Positions 14,868 to 27,070 of a stretch of DNA of 64,000 nucleotides are shown piece by piece. The stretch's first letter is position 1; the number at the start of each line of letters is the position of its first letter. Both the position numbers and the translations under genes were made by a program. Source of the DNA: Rhynchonema sp. JSB1_4 (lineage: Eukaryota > Nematoda > Chromadorea > Monhysterida > Xyalidae); the NCBI GenBank assembly GCA_030248065.1, contig JASAMV010004338.1:1-64000 (forward strand). Reading direction: 5' to 3'. A model generated the notes under the pieces. That model was not told where the DNA came from, made no database searches, and saw only the letters and a program-made list of their open reading frames with translations.

Positions 14868-17800
14868 ATACAGGTACGTGTCTGTACGGATACGTACGCA
14901 TGCCCATTGACCAGTGCCATGGCAATATAATTGCACCGTCGACGTCATCAAAGTTTGCCAGCAAGAAGCGGAATATTGAGCACACAAATCGTTGACCAGA
15001 CCTATGTAGAATCAACTTGAAACAACTTTTTTTGAATTCCCCGTTCGCTAAAAAGCCTCTGAAATTAAGTGCATGTCGATAAACTGCGTCAGCAGCTCAG
15101 CGGCATTATTAACCCGATGTTTGTAAACTATAAAATAGGATAGACTTAACCGGTAAGCACTTCCGGAGGAAGACAAACGGTGCTTTAGCGCTGCGTGAAA
15201 CATAATATACAGAAGACGGAGTAGTGCCTATAACGTTCACCAATTTTATGGAGTTCATAATTTTCACTGGTTTAATTGAAAGCGTTTTGGTTACTTCAGA
15301 GCAAACATACCATTTTTGCCAAATGAATAAAGGAAAGACGCAGAATTATTTCAAAAATTTCAGTTTACGAAATAGCACTTACGTGCAAATTTACACCTAT
15401 GTGAGCACACATAATGCGAGCAACTTGCCAAACTCTGTCACGGACGACACGGTCGCAGCACGGGCGCGCGTGCAGAATAGCAAAAAAGCCATGCGCCTGA
15501 TGCCGCCCGATTTAAATGCCATGCCTTATACGAAAATCTCTAAACTCTCACGAAACAGTACAGGGTGTGCAAATGTGCACGTTGCGCCCGTGCTGTGCGC
15601 CCGTGCTGAGCGTAAACTGTAGCGACGCATAGATGGTCGGTACTGCCGCTGCTGCGCTGGTACTACAGTAGTTGCACACCCTGTACCGCGCCCGTGCGCC
15701 CGTCGTGCAAGCGCTCGTAACGCGCCCGTGTCGCCCGTGAAAGATCATGCGCCAGCCAGCGACGAGATTCATACGGAAAAAATTCCGAAATCGTTTTATG
15801 TGTGCACATTCCGCACATACTTCCTTGTGGCATTATGCTACCGTTAACTTTAGATGACTCAAATACAGCATGTATAAGGTACAGCGAGCACTTACCTGCT
15901 CTTATTGCATGATGGGTGGCATGCCAAGCTCTTTGCGAGTGACAAGCTTGGCGGATTATCAATTATGTATAGTACACTTATACTCCCACGCTCGCTGATG
16001 GAAAGACACGTCCCACAGAAAGGTTTACGCACGGTATAATTGCCTCAAATGATCTGGCTTGCAGAGGATGAAGCCGTGTGCAAAAATGACTGACCGCTCC
16101 GAGATAATTTACCTGGGGGAGCAACTTTGAGGCGCTGCAGTTATGTTCTCAGGGGTGGCTGTTGAAGGTTCGTTCTGATGTTGACTACGAACCTAAACTA
16201 CACTGCTGCGCTGCAGCCGCCCTGCTTTGCAACTAGCACTCTTGGATCACCCTGCATGTGAGATATACTGTATTTGGTCGATAATGAGGGGAAGATGACA
16301 CAATTGTCGCTGATGCTATACATGTACTGTATAGTGGAAAAGATTATTCATATGAAAAGGTCGCGAGACAGACAGGCTTTTAAAGCATTGAGCTGGACGC
16401 ATCATGCATAAAGCGTGTTGTGAACCTCACCGGAACCTTTCAAGTCATTGAAGACGGGCTACGACTGAGCATTCTGAAATGCGCATCCGCCCATACAACG
16501 CACATCAACAATGCAGGCACTGCATGGAACTTAGCATTGAGTGTTTCGCCGAAATCCTCAAGGCAAGAGCACAGCCTATGATTAAGCCTCAATGCAGTCA
16601 ACTAAAATCTGCTGGTTGCCCAGCCTTGAGATAAGACACTTAAGAGAAAGCAGTGGCCACTTCTGTGCACCACGCACAAAACAATCAAATTAAAAACGAC
16701 CGGGCTGCGAATTACCACTTGTTGGCATCTCGGGGTACGGAGCATAGAACATAAAACTTTTGGTGATTGGTTCGGTTCGATGACGGTCCAGCTCTGACAA
16801 TGGGTTTGTCACAAGGTTCGTTCTGTGTGTAGCGCTCCAGAATTGTGCTTTGGCTTAGGCTTGCGCGTAGACCTACCTAAGTACTTGTATAGCCTAAAGT
16901 GCTTGCTTGAGCCTTCGCTCAAAGTAACGCTTTAGAGGCCTTTACCACTGAGGAACAGCTCTTGTACCACCCAATAAAGACATGCTTGATGATTGCGTGA
17001 TGCCAAACCGGACCCATCACTACGCACCAGGCGTGGTGGTCAGGCATCTGCTCTGATTAAATTTGACCGATTTCGAAATAAACAACATCGTCTCATCTGG
17101 ATCTTGAAGCAAGCGCGCGAGGGCAGGCCAACTCGTTGACGTCACTTAATTTGATATCATATTGGACACAGAACACCAGCAGCTCTTTACGATGCGCAGT
17201 AAGCAGTGAGCTTAGTCCATCCATTCGCTCATGAGACGTTCTGTTGCTGTTCTAGTGTTTCTCTTTACTTCAAAAACAAGAGAAAGTTTACAGTAGTTTT
17301 TTATTCAGCAAATTGACACATTTGTCAGCAAGAACTTTCAGTACTTAAGGCTGCCAACGCAATAAACACGAGATAGGCGAAAAGGTTGCTAACATGAGTA
17401 AAAGCGAATTTCGAAAAGAAACTCATGGACTGGGCATATTTGTCTCTTTTTTGTGGATCCCCCGACTTACATACATAGTTTTAGCATTCGGCTTAGGCTT
17501 TCCAAAACGAGTGGACGACTTGCTTTTAGGCTTACAAGCCTAAGCCTCAAAATGAGTCATGAATCACAGAACGAGAGACAAATCGTGTATACTTTTCTCT
17601 TACATTCGTTTTTCACTCCCATCAGCAAACACTGCCCTGTTATGTAGATGTAACACGGCATCTCATGACCGGATGGATGGACTATACGACTTACAATTGC
17701 TATTGTGGTGTAGATATTGTATGAATTTGTCACATGATCGAACAAAATCTGTGCAAAAAGGCAAGCTGCTGCCACACGTGAAAAGCTAAAATGCGCACGG

Positions 17801-17913
17801 AGGAAACGAGCTGGCTTCTGCTCACGGAACACACACTTTACCTATGAGTGTGTGCATATTGTTTTTGCATATGATGACAAAACATGAGCCGGTGGGTTTT
17901 GGCGCTTTGGATA
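14868..17913. other. intergenic, no supported gene
   Basis: No exon with family resemblance or consistent splice phases was found. At 15.4-15.75 kb there is a GC-rich patch with a short inverted repeat (ACAGGGTGTGCAA at about 15558 and TTGCACACCCTGT at about 15671). Short TTAGGC-like stretches occur near 16855 and 17488-17545. Confidence 0.4.
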
Positions 17914-18965
17914 ATGAAGGGTTTATTCTTCACTCTTTTATTCGGTAAGCCCATTATGATAATTTCTGAATGTGTGTAATGTAATGTAATGTTTCTGTGG
18001 TAATCTATGATTTGAAGACAGGGTCGTAAAGCATTAGATGAACTGCGCATATGGGAGCAAAAACTCATCATTTGTCGAAGAAGTGTCAGTTCATGCTTAA
18101 CCATGGCCTTCGTCTTGTCGTTGTTCAAGCGTAGTCGTGGGGTTGCCTAAACCCTCAAACATGGTCCAGCCCCATTTACAGGCTTTTCTATGGCTTCCCT
18201 CTGGCTATTGGATGTGAAACAGAAGAGCTGTGAAGATAACAGTGACATAACAGCAGGCAACATGGTACAAAACTGGGAATGCGGATATTTGGGCAAAGTG
18301 GATGCTGATTCCGTAAGTTATTTGCTTTTTACGACTAGAGAAGGTTACAACCTTCACAAGATGGAGAGTCGCTGTGAGAGGGGACACCGCGATAATGGTC
18401 GGTCGGTCCCACAAGATAAGATGACATCAAAAACAATTCAAACTGCTTTTCTCAGCCTAACACTTCAATCGGTAGATGTTTCATGAGCACATCTGAGTGG
18501 TGTGACTGTGATCTCACTGGTACAGCCGCTGACGGAATCATTGTGATTCGAGACCTGGCGAATATTGGATGTTCAGTTGCTCAAAATGCGGCCGACAGAA
18601 TTGCGCAAGTCCAAGGTTTGGATTTTTAACTTTAAAAACAAATGATTCGAACAAAATGCTTTTTAGACTACTTTCTGAGGTTACAGATTTTAAAATTCTG
18701 ACCAATGGCCGACCGTGCGTTGGTGATGATCCGATTACGGTACGATTTTTCTGTGACATCCAAAGGCACCGCTGCAATATTCTCTGAATTAACACCCTTG
18801 ATAATTCAGGGTATTACATCACAGGCTGGTGTCTGCTACTACGTAAGTTACGAACTCGGCAGCTCTCGAGCAGCTAACCGCACCACGGATGTCTACTGCA
18901 TTCAAAGTTACGCGCCAATTTCAAACCTGATCAACTTCTGCGGCGGTTGTGATCTGGATTATTAA
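17914..18965 (+). CDS. secreted Cys-rich protein, family not recognised
   Basis: Five exons with consensus GT-AG sites and consistent phases: 17914-17944, 18182-18312, 18456-18615, 18687-18739 and 18810-18965 (TAA). They join to 177 codons including the stop. Exon 1 begins with Met-Lys-Gly-Leu-Phe-Phe and, spliced to exon 2, gives a hydrophobic signal peptide ending near 'ASLWLLDV'. The mature part has 11 cysteines, among them 'SCED', 'WECG', 'WCDCD', 'IGCS', 'RPCV', 'GVCYY', 'VYC' and 'FCGGC' near the C-terminus, and one NRT glycosylation sequon. There is no transmembrane helix after the signal. I do not recognise the family. A small extracellular disulfide-rich protein, for example from pharynx or cuticle or a secreted effector, is inferred from composition only. 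Strong donors (gtaagc, gtaagt) and the exact phase sum make the model more reliable than any single exon would be. Confidence 0.7.
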
Positions 18966-19740
18966 TGCAAGATAGAGCCACTTTCAAGGCAGATAAATTC
19001 GATTATGTCCTACAATGTCCTTACAATCTTGTAAACCTCTTGTAAATCATCATCTATACAGTAATCTAGCCGTGGTGAAATGTGGAACTTTTATGAAACT
19101 GGTGTCAAACAGCGCAACTAAACTGTAGGATTCAGCATTGCAACCCCATAGGTTTTATGCTTCACAGCTCGCTTTGCTTGGTGGCATGCAACCAATTTTT
19201 GCGTCGGTAATGCTGAATCTTGTATGCTGGAGGCGCTGGACCATTGTTTTAGACAGTCCGTTGATATCTTTACTTACATCGCAATTTTACGTTCTCAACA
19301 ATAACAACTGCTATTGATATCAGCGTTTATACAGTAAGCTCGCTGTTATTGAATTTTTTATGACACTGTGGATATAAACAATGGACAGTGAAAACAAATT
19401 GGGTGAATTTTTGAAAATGCATGACAAAATAATAATAACAATAATAATATGACCGCGTGAGATTCGAACCAATGAATAATGGGCCTAAGCCTCGGCAATG
19501 ACGCAAGAATCTTATCGCATGGAAATTCTTTGAGAACCGAAATATCAACTGGCACACCAGGGCGGATCTGTTCGACCTCAATGAAAAGCCCTTTTAGCAT
19601 GCCAGACTTATGATTAACGATGCTCAGCAAAAATCTCCAAGCGTTCTCAAAAGTCGGTGCCAGATCGCGAGGGTCACTGATATAAACACATTTGCATTAT
19701 ATGCCGCGATTTGGAATAACAAAACCAAATATGAAAAAAT
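18966..19740. other. gap between secreted-protein gene and collagen
   Basis: This is the 3' flank of the plus-strand gene and of the minus-strand collagen, so the two are tail to tail. No further exon is seen. On the minus strand a tRNA B-box-like sequence GGTTCGAATC lies at about 19460, without a matching A-box or acceptor stem. Confidence 0.4.
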
Positions 19741-22317
19741 TTAAGTATTTATGAACTTCCGTCTGAAAGTCTGCACGGCCACAATTGGTCCGACCGGCTG
19801 GCTATTTCTGGATATGAAATTGATCGGCTGAATTGGCTGCACCTGTCCGGGTTCCGGTCCTGGTCTTGGACGGGGTGGTTCGAATCTGAAGCCGGGCGGC
19901 GGTTGTCTGCTTCGGGGTGGTTCGGTGAACGGAATGATTTGACCCTGTCTCTGTCGGGTGACAAACTTTGGTGGGGGCTCCGTGTACGGAACGGGCCTGG
20001 GCCTGGGTGACGGGTACACCGGCTGGATGGGTCGCACCAAGGGTCGGGGTCGCGGTCTGGGTGTCTGAGGGTACTGCGGCCTGGGTGCAGGTGCGGGACC
20101 CGGTCGGGGACGGGTTGGCGCGGGTGTGGGTCGCACTTGACCACCCGTGCCCGCGCCGGGTTGGGGTCGCTCGATGTTGCCACTTTGACACAACATACAG
20201 TAACCGGCGTCCCGGCCGTGTGGACCCTGCGGACCCTCTGACCCTTCTTGGCCCGATATACCCGGTGCACCGACGATGCCTGGCTCACCCGGTGGACCGG
20301 TCAGGCCTGAAAATTGTAGTGCCGGATGGGTCAAAAAGATGCATTCGATTCAAGATCAATTCAAGCGATAGTTTCAAATCTATTGCACGACGGTTCAGCC
20401 CCGGAAACCCAAAGAAACAAAAGGTTCTAGGCCCGGCCATTCAGGGTCTTTGAAAAAAAGCCTCGAAACCCGAAACACAAAGCATCAGATTATGGAAAAT
20501 GTGGTCCCAAATATGACTGAACAATTTATACAGTCAGTGAAAAACTGGGGATTATCATGCTTCGAGGTCGGGCCTAAACCCGAAACGGACATAGAATAAA
20601 TTTATGTTTCGTGTTTCAAATCTTATACATAAAGGAAAAAATACTGCTTCAGTGTGTGCAGAGCATGCTGAATATTCTAACACTTTGAAACCGGCTGCAC
20701 GTTGCTCACAAGAGGTGTTTAGATTTGGCATGAACAGAGTCAACTTTGTCTTTTTTGAAACATGACTGACCTGAGTTACATGGACTGGATGCTTCAAGTC
20801 AAAGTCCAAACCGAACTGCTGTCAAAGCTAGTGCATACCGATAAGTGACTGGGTTCTGGTTCTAGGACTTCTTACCGTGTCAATACACTTCTACCGTATC
20901 AATGCAATGCAAAAAAATCATTCTAAATTTGCAGCAAAATTCACCATTTTTTTATTATTTACTTTAACGAAATGAATTGGAAGTCAGATCCCCTACCTGG
21001 AATTCCATCAGCGCCAAATTCACCAATCTTTCCCGGCATGCCCAATCGACCGGGTTTCCCAGGCGTGCCCGTCTTTCCCTTCTCGCCCTTCTTCCCATGA
21101 TCACTCGGTCGACCTTGAGAACCCCGTTGACCGGGGGCACCTTCGGGTCCGTACTCACCCGGCACTCCGGGCAGACCAGGGGGCGCGGGCAAACCAGGCG
21201 TGCCTGGCAAGCCCGGGGGACCTTTCTGTCCGGTGCGGCCCTGAAAGAGCAAAGTAAATGTGGAGAATACTTCGAAACAGAAAGAGCCGCATTGTTTTTG
21301 AAATTACACCTGTATTCCCCGAATTCCTTTGAACCCCGTCGGACCCGGCGGTCCCGGGGGACAGTCGTCACAATTGCGGGCAAGCCCAGCGAATGGATTT
21401 GGACCAACGGGTCCAGGATCGCCGGGAGTGCCCGGGGTGCCCGGTTCTCCAGGCTTGCCAGCCTCCCCATACGGCCCCGGCGGTCCAGTTGGGCATCGAT
21501 TCACATCGGTGTCGCATTCTGTGGGAAAACTTTGCGGATTCTTATGAACGAAAAGAGAAAGATGAAAAACATTCATGGTCAGCGGGATCAGTCTTGTATT
21601 GGCTAGACGTAACTTTTTATTTATGGATATCCTGAAGTTTTATGATGCCTGCCCACTACATTGGACTGTCGCAAGATGTTCATTAACTGCCCGGGCAACA
21701 ATACTTTGCAACCTTGATCGAAATATTGGCAGCAGTAAACCACTCAAAATATGTGTAGTACGCTTTATGAAGAAAGTCATATGGCTAAGGCTTGCACAAT
21801 TCAATCCGATCATAAAATTTGGATAACTGTCAGCGTGTTTCTTACGACAAGTCGGCGATATCTGACGTCGTGCGACCACGTTGTCGCGGAGTGTCCGAAA
21901 ATATTCGCGCGTCTCGTGCACACGCCTTTCCCGGTATCGACTTCTGCCCAGACTGAGGCCGTCCAAATTGTCGTAGTTCAAAGATGGGGAAGCAGCGGGT
22001 GCTGTTTGAGTGGGGGCGTGGTGGGAGCGCCAATGGTCCATGAGGTCCTTCACGGCCGTTTCCGTTTCCCGTTTCCACCGTTCTCGTTCGCCCGGTTCCC
22101 AATCGTAATTCTGTTGAATAGTCAATTTGACATGCAGAATTTCCGCCCAGGCGCGTGCGGAAATCTCAGAGAACTCCGTTTTGTGCAAATTCAATTCCGA
22201 GTGAATATTGTTGACGTGACAATGCAACAATTGAAGGAACACCATCGAGCTGAGAAATGATATTGAGCTGCACACAGCCGTCACGTAGGCGCCGACATGG
22301 GCCGGCTCCAGCTGCAT
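19741..22317 (-). CDS. nematode cuticle collagen with long Pro/Arg-rich tail
   Basis: Four exons: 21846-22317, 21310-21518, 20997-21240 and 19741-20306 (TAA at 19741-19743), with consistent phases. The N-terminus has a hydrophobic segment around '[22 protein letters not shown]' followed by a charged stretch and Trp, the nematode collagen N-terminal domain. 'RSRYRERR' then fits the RxxR homology-box-A site cut by subtilisin-like proteases. A Cys cluster precedes the first Gly-X-Y block ('[10 protein letters not shown]'). Further blocks are broken by '[11 protein letters not shown]', and a last Cys pair lies in 'GYCMLCQ'. After that about 140 residues are Pro/Arg-rich and not Gly-X-Y. The product should form disulfide-linked trimers in the extracellular cuticle. 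The start was taken at the Met at 22317; a longer N-terminus to about 22401 is possible, and the exon 1 donor (gtaaga at 21845) was chosen on phase and consensus. Confidence 0.85.
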
Positions 22318-25300
22318 GTTGATTGGCTGCAGCCGGTAATGGTCTGGAACGGGCTGGGAAATCAGAAAAGTGTTAGCTATTTGATTCGTGCGACACACCA
22401 ATAAATGCCACTTGTGGGTTGGTTGACATTGACACTATGATATTCTGGCGTATTCACCATATGGCCCCTCATTCACGGTCGCGGATCACTCATGCTTATC
22501 AGAACGTCTTCAATTTTTAGGGTCCCAAACAAACAATCAAAAACCGGCTTATGAGCAGAAGAGGACCCATAAACGTGTGTAGGCGTAGGTATAACACCTG
22601 ACGCGGCATGGCCTGTTTTTCTCTTACCTGACCAATCACAACACCAGAGTCGGCAAACGGTTCAGAAACTAAAATTAAAGCCGTAACCGCAGGCAGCGTG
22701 GTAGGTCTATGTTTGCATAGCTACCCAGATGGGTAACTACATATGTACCTGTACCTCCTGCTTCATTGTGGGTCACACAAATGACGATAGTTTTTAATGT
22801 GTCACTACTATCACCTTTCACTAGAGTGCCATGCCTAACACAAATATAGTACGTGATAATGCATGCAACATCAGTGCAGCACTAACAAACACGCTTACAC
22901 AGTATGTACTTGTCCGAACAACAGTTTGTGTACCCAGTGCAACGTTGTTTTAGACAATGGGAACGTGATAACATGAATGGAACAGACTCCAACGGAAAAA
23001 TAAACTCGATGCTTTTAATGACAAGCAGTCTTTGATTTGTTTTCTTTGTTATGTTTGCGCTGTTGTTTTGTTGCACAAAGCACCAGGGGGCTCTACGCAA
23101 AAATTCGTGCTAAATGGGTGGTCCTCTGACAAAAAGAAAGTCCATTTTGAGCCCGGAGGGCTTTAACGGGAAAATTTTCCCTTTAGAGCCCCCAGAAGTC
23201 TTTACTTTCGGGGGGGTGGGCCTTTTGTGGAAAACTCCGGTAGACCACGCAAAATTAAGCATGGTCAACCAACACACACGCGAAATGAGTATAGCGTCAT
23301 ACCAAAAATTATTACGAGAAGTTATTGTGTCACACGTAGATGAGTTTTTGCTGACGAAACGAACTTTTTCGTGATGACAAATGACAAGTGACTGTTCGAT
23401 AATCGCGTAACCGCCCGTGCGATTTTAGTGCGCGCGCATGCCGCAAATTTAAAATATTGGTGCAATGTGCGCATAAAACAGAGCGACTTGCACTTTAATT
23501 CACAATTGTTCACCGAATTTTTACGGTGATCATTGACGTCACTGATCGTGAAATTTCGAGGATTAATTATTATACAGTATGTGCGATGGTTGAGTCAAGG
23601 GATCCGAGGCTCCAGATATTCGGGTTGGCAAGATTTGGTGTCGGCCGGACCCTTACGGCTCTCCAAGAAACGAAAAATGTAAGCACACGAGAAACGTTCA
23701 CAGCGGAAAATCCACAAATAGTCATGTATGAAGAAAGCTGCATATATATGCCCGGCACCAATATTCTAAATTTTGCGCTTGCTCGGTTACGTTACGGACA
23801 ATATCGTATTTAGGCATGTGCAATCGATCACAAAACTGTCATTATTGATAGCGGTCAAGTCATCCAGAAACATTTTCATGTCGTAAATATTACTTGTTGC
23901 GTATTTTGTGTTGCTTTGTTCTTGGCAGAGCTGAAAACTGTGACGAAATACTTCGGCTTGTCCGGAATTTTTGCGAAGACACCCCCGAAAGTCGATCTGG
24001 CTCACTTTTTCAGATGTTGTGATCATTGAGCTTCAATAAATCGATCTATAAATTGAAGAATTCACCATATTTTTTTCAAACCATCTGCTCTGCCAATCTT
24101 GATATCAAAGTAAACGTGGTGTGAATTTCTCGTTCTCATTCAATACATGAAAAGCGCATGCAGGTTCTCGGGGCAGCAGCAGGGTGTCTATTGTTTTTAT
24201 GGCTATCAAATAAACGACTGTAACAGATGGCGATTTATTGATTTGACCTGGTTATCTTTCCAGAGAAGTTTGCAATGTTTGCAAGAATACGATGCTCATG
24301 AAGAAAAAGAAAGAGAAAATGGAAAACTGTGTTGATTGTCTTTTTCGAGCTGAATTTAATAAGCTTTCTTTTAGTTTTCATGACAGTGTTGCAAATTTGG
24401 GGCGAGAAATTATTGTTTTGACTAAAAGACATAATTCGCCGTGCTCTCAAAGCACCTTACCGTCTGACCAATAACATTGGTATTTCTTGCTTCAATGCAG
24501 CCCTCAAGGCAACCCAGACATAATTCGCCGTGGTTTTTGAATGTCACAAAAGTGGTTCGATGATGAGACGAACCAATCAGTAGACGAATGCGTTCGTGTG
24601 TGTGTATAAAGTGCGTTGAAAATTTTTTCATTCACATGAACCACTTTTGCTGCGACGACGGGTGTGAGGTTACGTCAGTGGGCAAACCGAGAGATTATGG
24701 CAGAACAGAATAGTCGTTTTGGAGACGGTTGCTTCAGAAGGGGTACACAAGCACGTCACTATACGAGCACTTTTGCGTCGACAAAATCATGCAGCAACGT
24801 GATGCCTGAAGCATTACGTTGCTATGCTTAAACTCCTGCTTCGATTTGACAATCATTGTGACCACGTAACCTTTGGGGTGTTAGGGAAGTCCGACATGCA
24901 CCCTTTACAGGGGCAGCACACCAGGCAAAACCATGTGTTATCTGACAGCCCCCTTTCCGTCGAGAAGAACCCGCACCAGCAGCCCAGAATTGAGGACCGT
25001 GTGTCAAAGTCCCTTAAGTTGACTGACATCATGATACATTATTTTCTGAAAAGTTACTGAAAAACTGTTTATCCATGTATTGAGGTGGCATGAAGGCAAC
25101 CACCAGCCAGGCACAGCACGAACACGCGAACCGCGCAAAACACCAACCCCCCAAAAAAAAGCAAAAAAAAAAAAAAAAAACAACCCCAAAAAAAAGCAAA
25201 AAAAACACAATACATAATTAGTTAGTTTTGTATAATTTGGAGACATTTTTGATCTCAGACCGGAAGCGAGGAGAAATATATTCTGAAACGTTGGCGATTT

Positions 25301-26301
25301 TGTTCGATCCCCATCTCCGAGTAACGTCGTTGCGGTGCACAAGGGTTCAGCGGAGAAAAAGGTGCGTAGGATCACAAGTTCCTGCAAACTAAGTTAACTG
25401 GACGCAGGCAGTTCGCCATGCGCAGTCACAAACAAACGTCTGTATCGATAATAACTGTCATGCTTCTGTCTGCCCGCCCTGTCCATCTCTTTGTCGTCTG
25501 TTTACGGTGTCTTGTAATAGACAATACCTGATTTTCCGTCTGTTAACCCCCTCTCCAAGTTGTGTTGTGTCCTGTGGGATTTGGAAATTCCTGTTTCTGG
25601 TTTTACATTTCTATCCTTCGGTATGCCCGTTGTGACAAAAAGTGGGACTTCCACATTTTTGTCCAAATTGAAATTCTGCAGTGTTCTGGACGGAAAACTC
25701 CGCTCGGTTAGGATAAAATTGAACTAACTGCGGGCAACACAGGCCAATTCCTCTAGTGGAGCGTATACGAGTTGCCTCTGACGGAGAACACTGCGCCAAA
25801 ACAATGAAATTTGAAATTTATGAATTAGTGGAATAACAGTAAAGATAGTCTGGTGTACTGCCTAATTTCATACTCAGTTTGTGAAATCATGCCCATGAAT
25901 TACAGTAATTCGGTTTTTTTCCTGAAGATCTTGTGTCTTTCCAAAAAAAACTGGCAAAAACACATGTGCAGACCAGTTGCAACAAATCTGAGGTTTCACA
26001 AAACGCCTGGAAAATCTACTCGTGCGCCAACTGATCAAGCACGGCTAATCCCAGTGATTCATTGAAGTGCGTCATACTGCTTTTTTAGGATCTTCGAATC
26101 GTACCTGCGTAAATTATATGTATGACCGTGGTGTGGGCAGAGCAAGTGAGGCAAGATGTAAACTGAATTACACAAGGGGCCAATTTGGATTTCTGCGACA
26201 ACGGCTAACTTCAGGTTAAACACAATGAAGTACAGTGCACATGCCGATTGCATGGAAACAGTGGGACCTAGAAAAAGCAGCATTGACAACAGTTGCCTAT
26301 A
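22318..26301. other. intergenic, one possible minus-strand exon
   Basis: Mostly unassigned sequence. At about 23825-24015 the minus strand is open with a protein-like composition ('FRGCLRKNSGQ', 'SFQLCQEQSN', 'MFLDDLTAINNDSF'), which may be an exon of an unknown gene; I could not join it to neighbours. At 25150-25205 there is an A-rich run. Nothing else could be supported. Confidence 0.35.
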
Positions 26302-26677
26302 AGGGCGGACTTATGCACATAGGTTAAAATAGACGAGAACCGGCGGAACACGGAAAATAATTCCTATACAAAATTGTTTCACTCAATTCTGTGTCACGGA
26401 AATTTTTCCGTTCACGGAAGTATGTCCGGTTTCTGTGTTCCGCCTTTTTTTTATTTTCAGGGAACGCGGAAATATTTCCTTGAACAATATTGCTGTTCGC
26501 GTCAACACACCAAGTTTTCACTCAAAAGGCATCGTTTGCATGCCTGCGTTTGTTCCGTGTTCCGCGCCACGGAAGTATTTCCGTGTTCCGTGATTGTGAA
26601 ATTCTTTCATGGAACACAAACAGCCACGGAAAGATTTCCGTGTTCCGGTTTTTTCCGTGTCAACCTAAGTCCGCCCT
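26302..26677. mobile_element. MITE with AGGGCGGACTTA ends
   Basis: The ends AGGGCGGACTTA and TAAGTCCGCCCT are perfect 12-bp inverted repeats. The interior is made of many inverted copies of a GGAACACGGAAATATTTCCG-like motif, so the whole would fold on itself. No target duplication was found. Confidence 0.7.
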
Positions 26678-26731
26678 AAGTAGACAAGGTAAAATATTGT
26701 TTTCGAAGAAATCCAATTTTCTCAACCATTT

Positions 26732-27032
26732 AGGGCTCCAACAGATAGACCCGAAACCCGAAGCAAGAAACATAAATTTTTTCTATGTCCATGTTTCGAG
26801 TTTTGCGTTTTTTAAAAAAAACCCGAAACCCGAAACACGAAGCATGATAATCGAAAATGTTTCGACTGACTGTATAAATTGTTCACGTCAGCTACAAGTG
26901 GCAAGACTCAAACATTTTCGATTATCATGCTTTGTGTTTCGGGTTTCTGTTTTTTTTTCAAAACCCGAAACCCGAAATATGGACATAGAAAAAATTTATG
27001 TTTCGAGTTTCGGGTCTATCTGGTGGAGCCCT
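26732..27032. mobile_element. fold-back MITE, AGGGCTCCANCAGATAGACCCG ends
   Basis: Both arms carry CAGATAGACCCGAAACCCG, then CATAAATTTTTTCTATGTCC, then CGAAACAC-type repeats, mirrored around about 26885. A diverged relative with the same 'CCCGAAACCCGAAACAC' phrases is visible at about 20455-20630. The terminal sequence matches the element at 9818-10048. Confidence 0.75.
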
Positions 27033-27070
27033 CAGGGGAAACTTGCACGTTTGTCAGATCTGTGAGAACG

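Noticed and set aside
15224..15622. 132-codon plus-strand open frame
   Set aside because: The composition is not convincing, no splice or family evidence supports it, and its 3' part overlaps a GC-rich inverted repeat.
19440..19510. tRNA-like B-box GGTTCGAATC on the minus strand
   Set aside because: No A-box at the right distance and no acceptor stem pairing could be found.
19968..21606. Plus-strand open frames opposite the collagen
   Set aside because: They are shadows caused by the biased Gly/Pro codons of the minus-strand collagen exons.
26374..27065. Overlapping plus-strand open frames of up to 191 codons
   Set aside because: They run through two fold-back elements built of TTTCCGTG and CCCGAAAC repeats and are of repeat origin.
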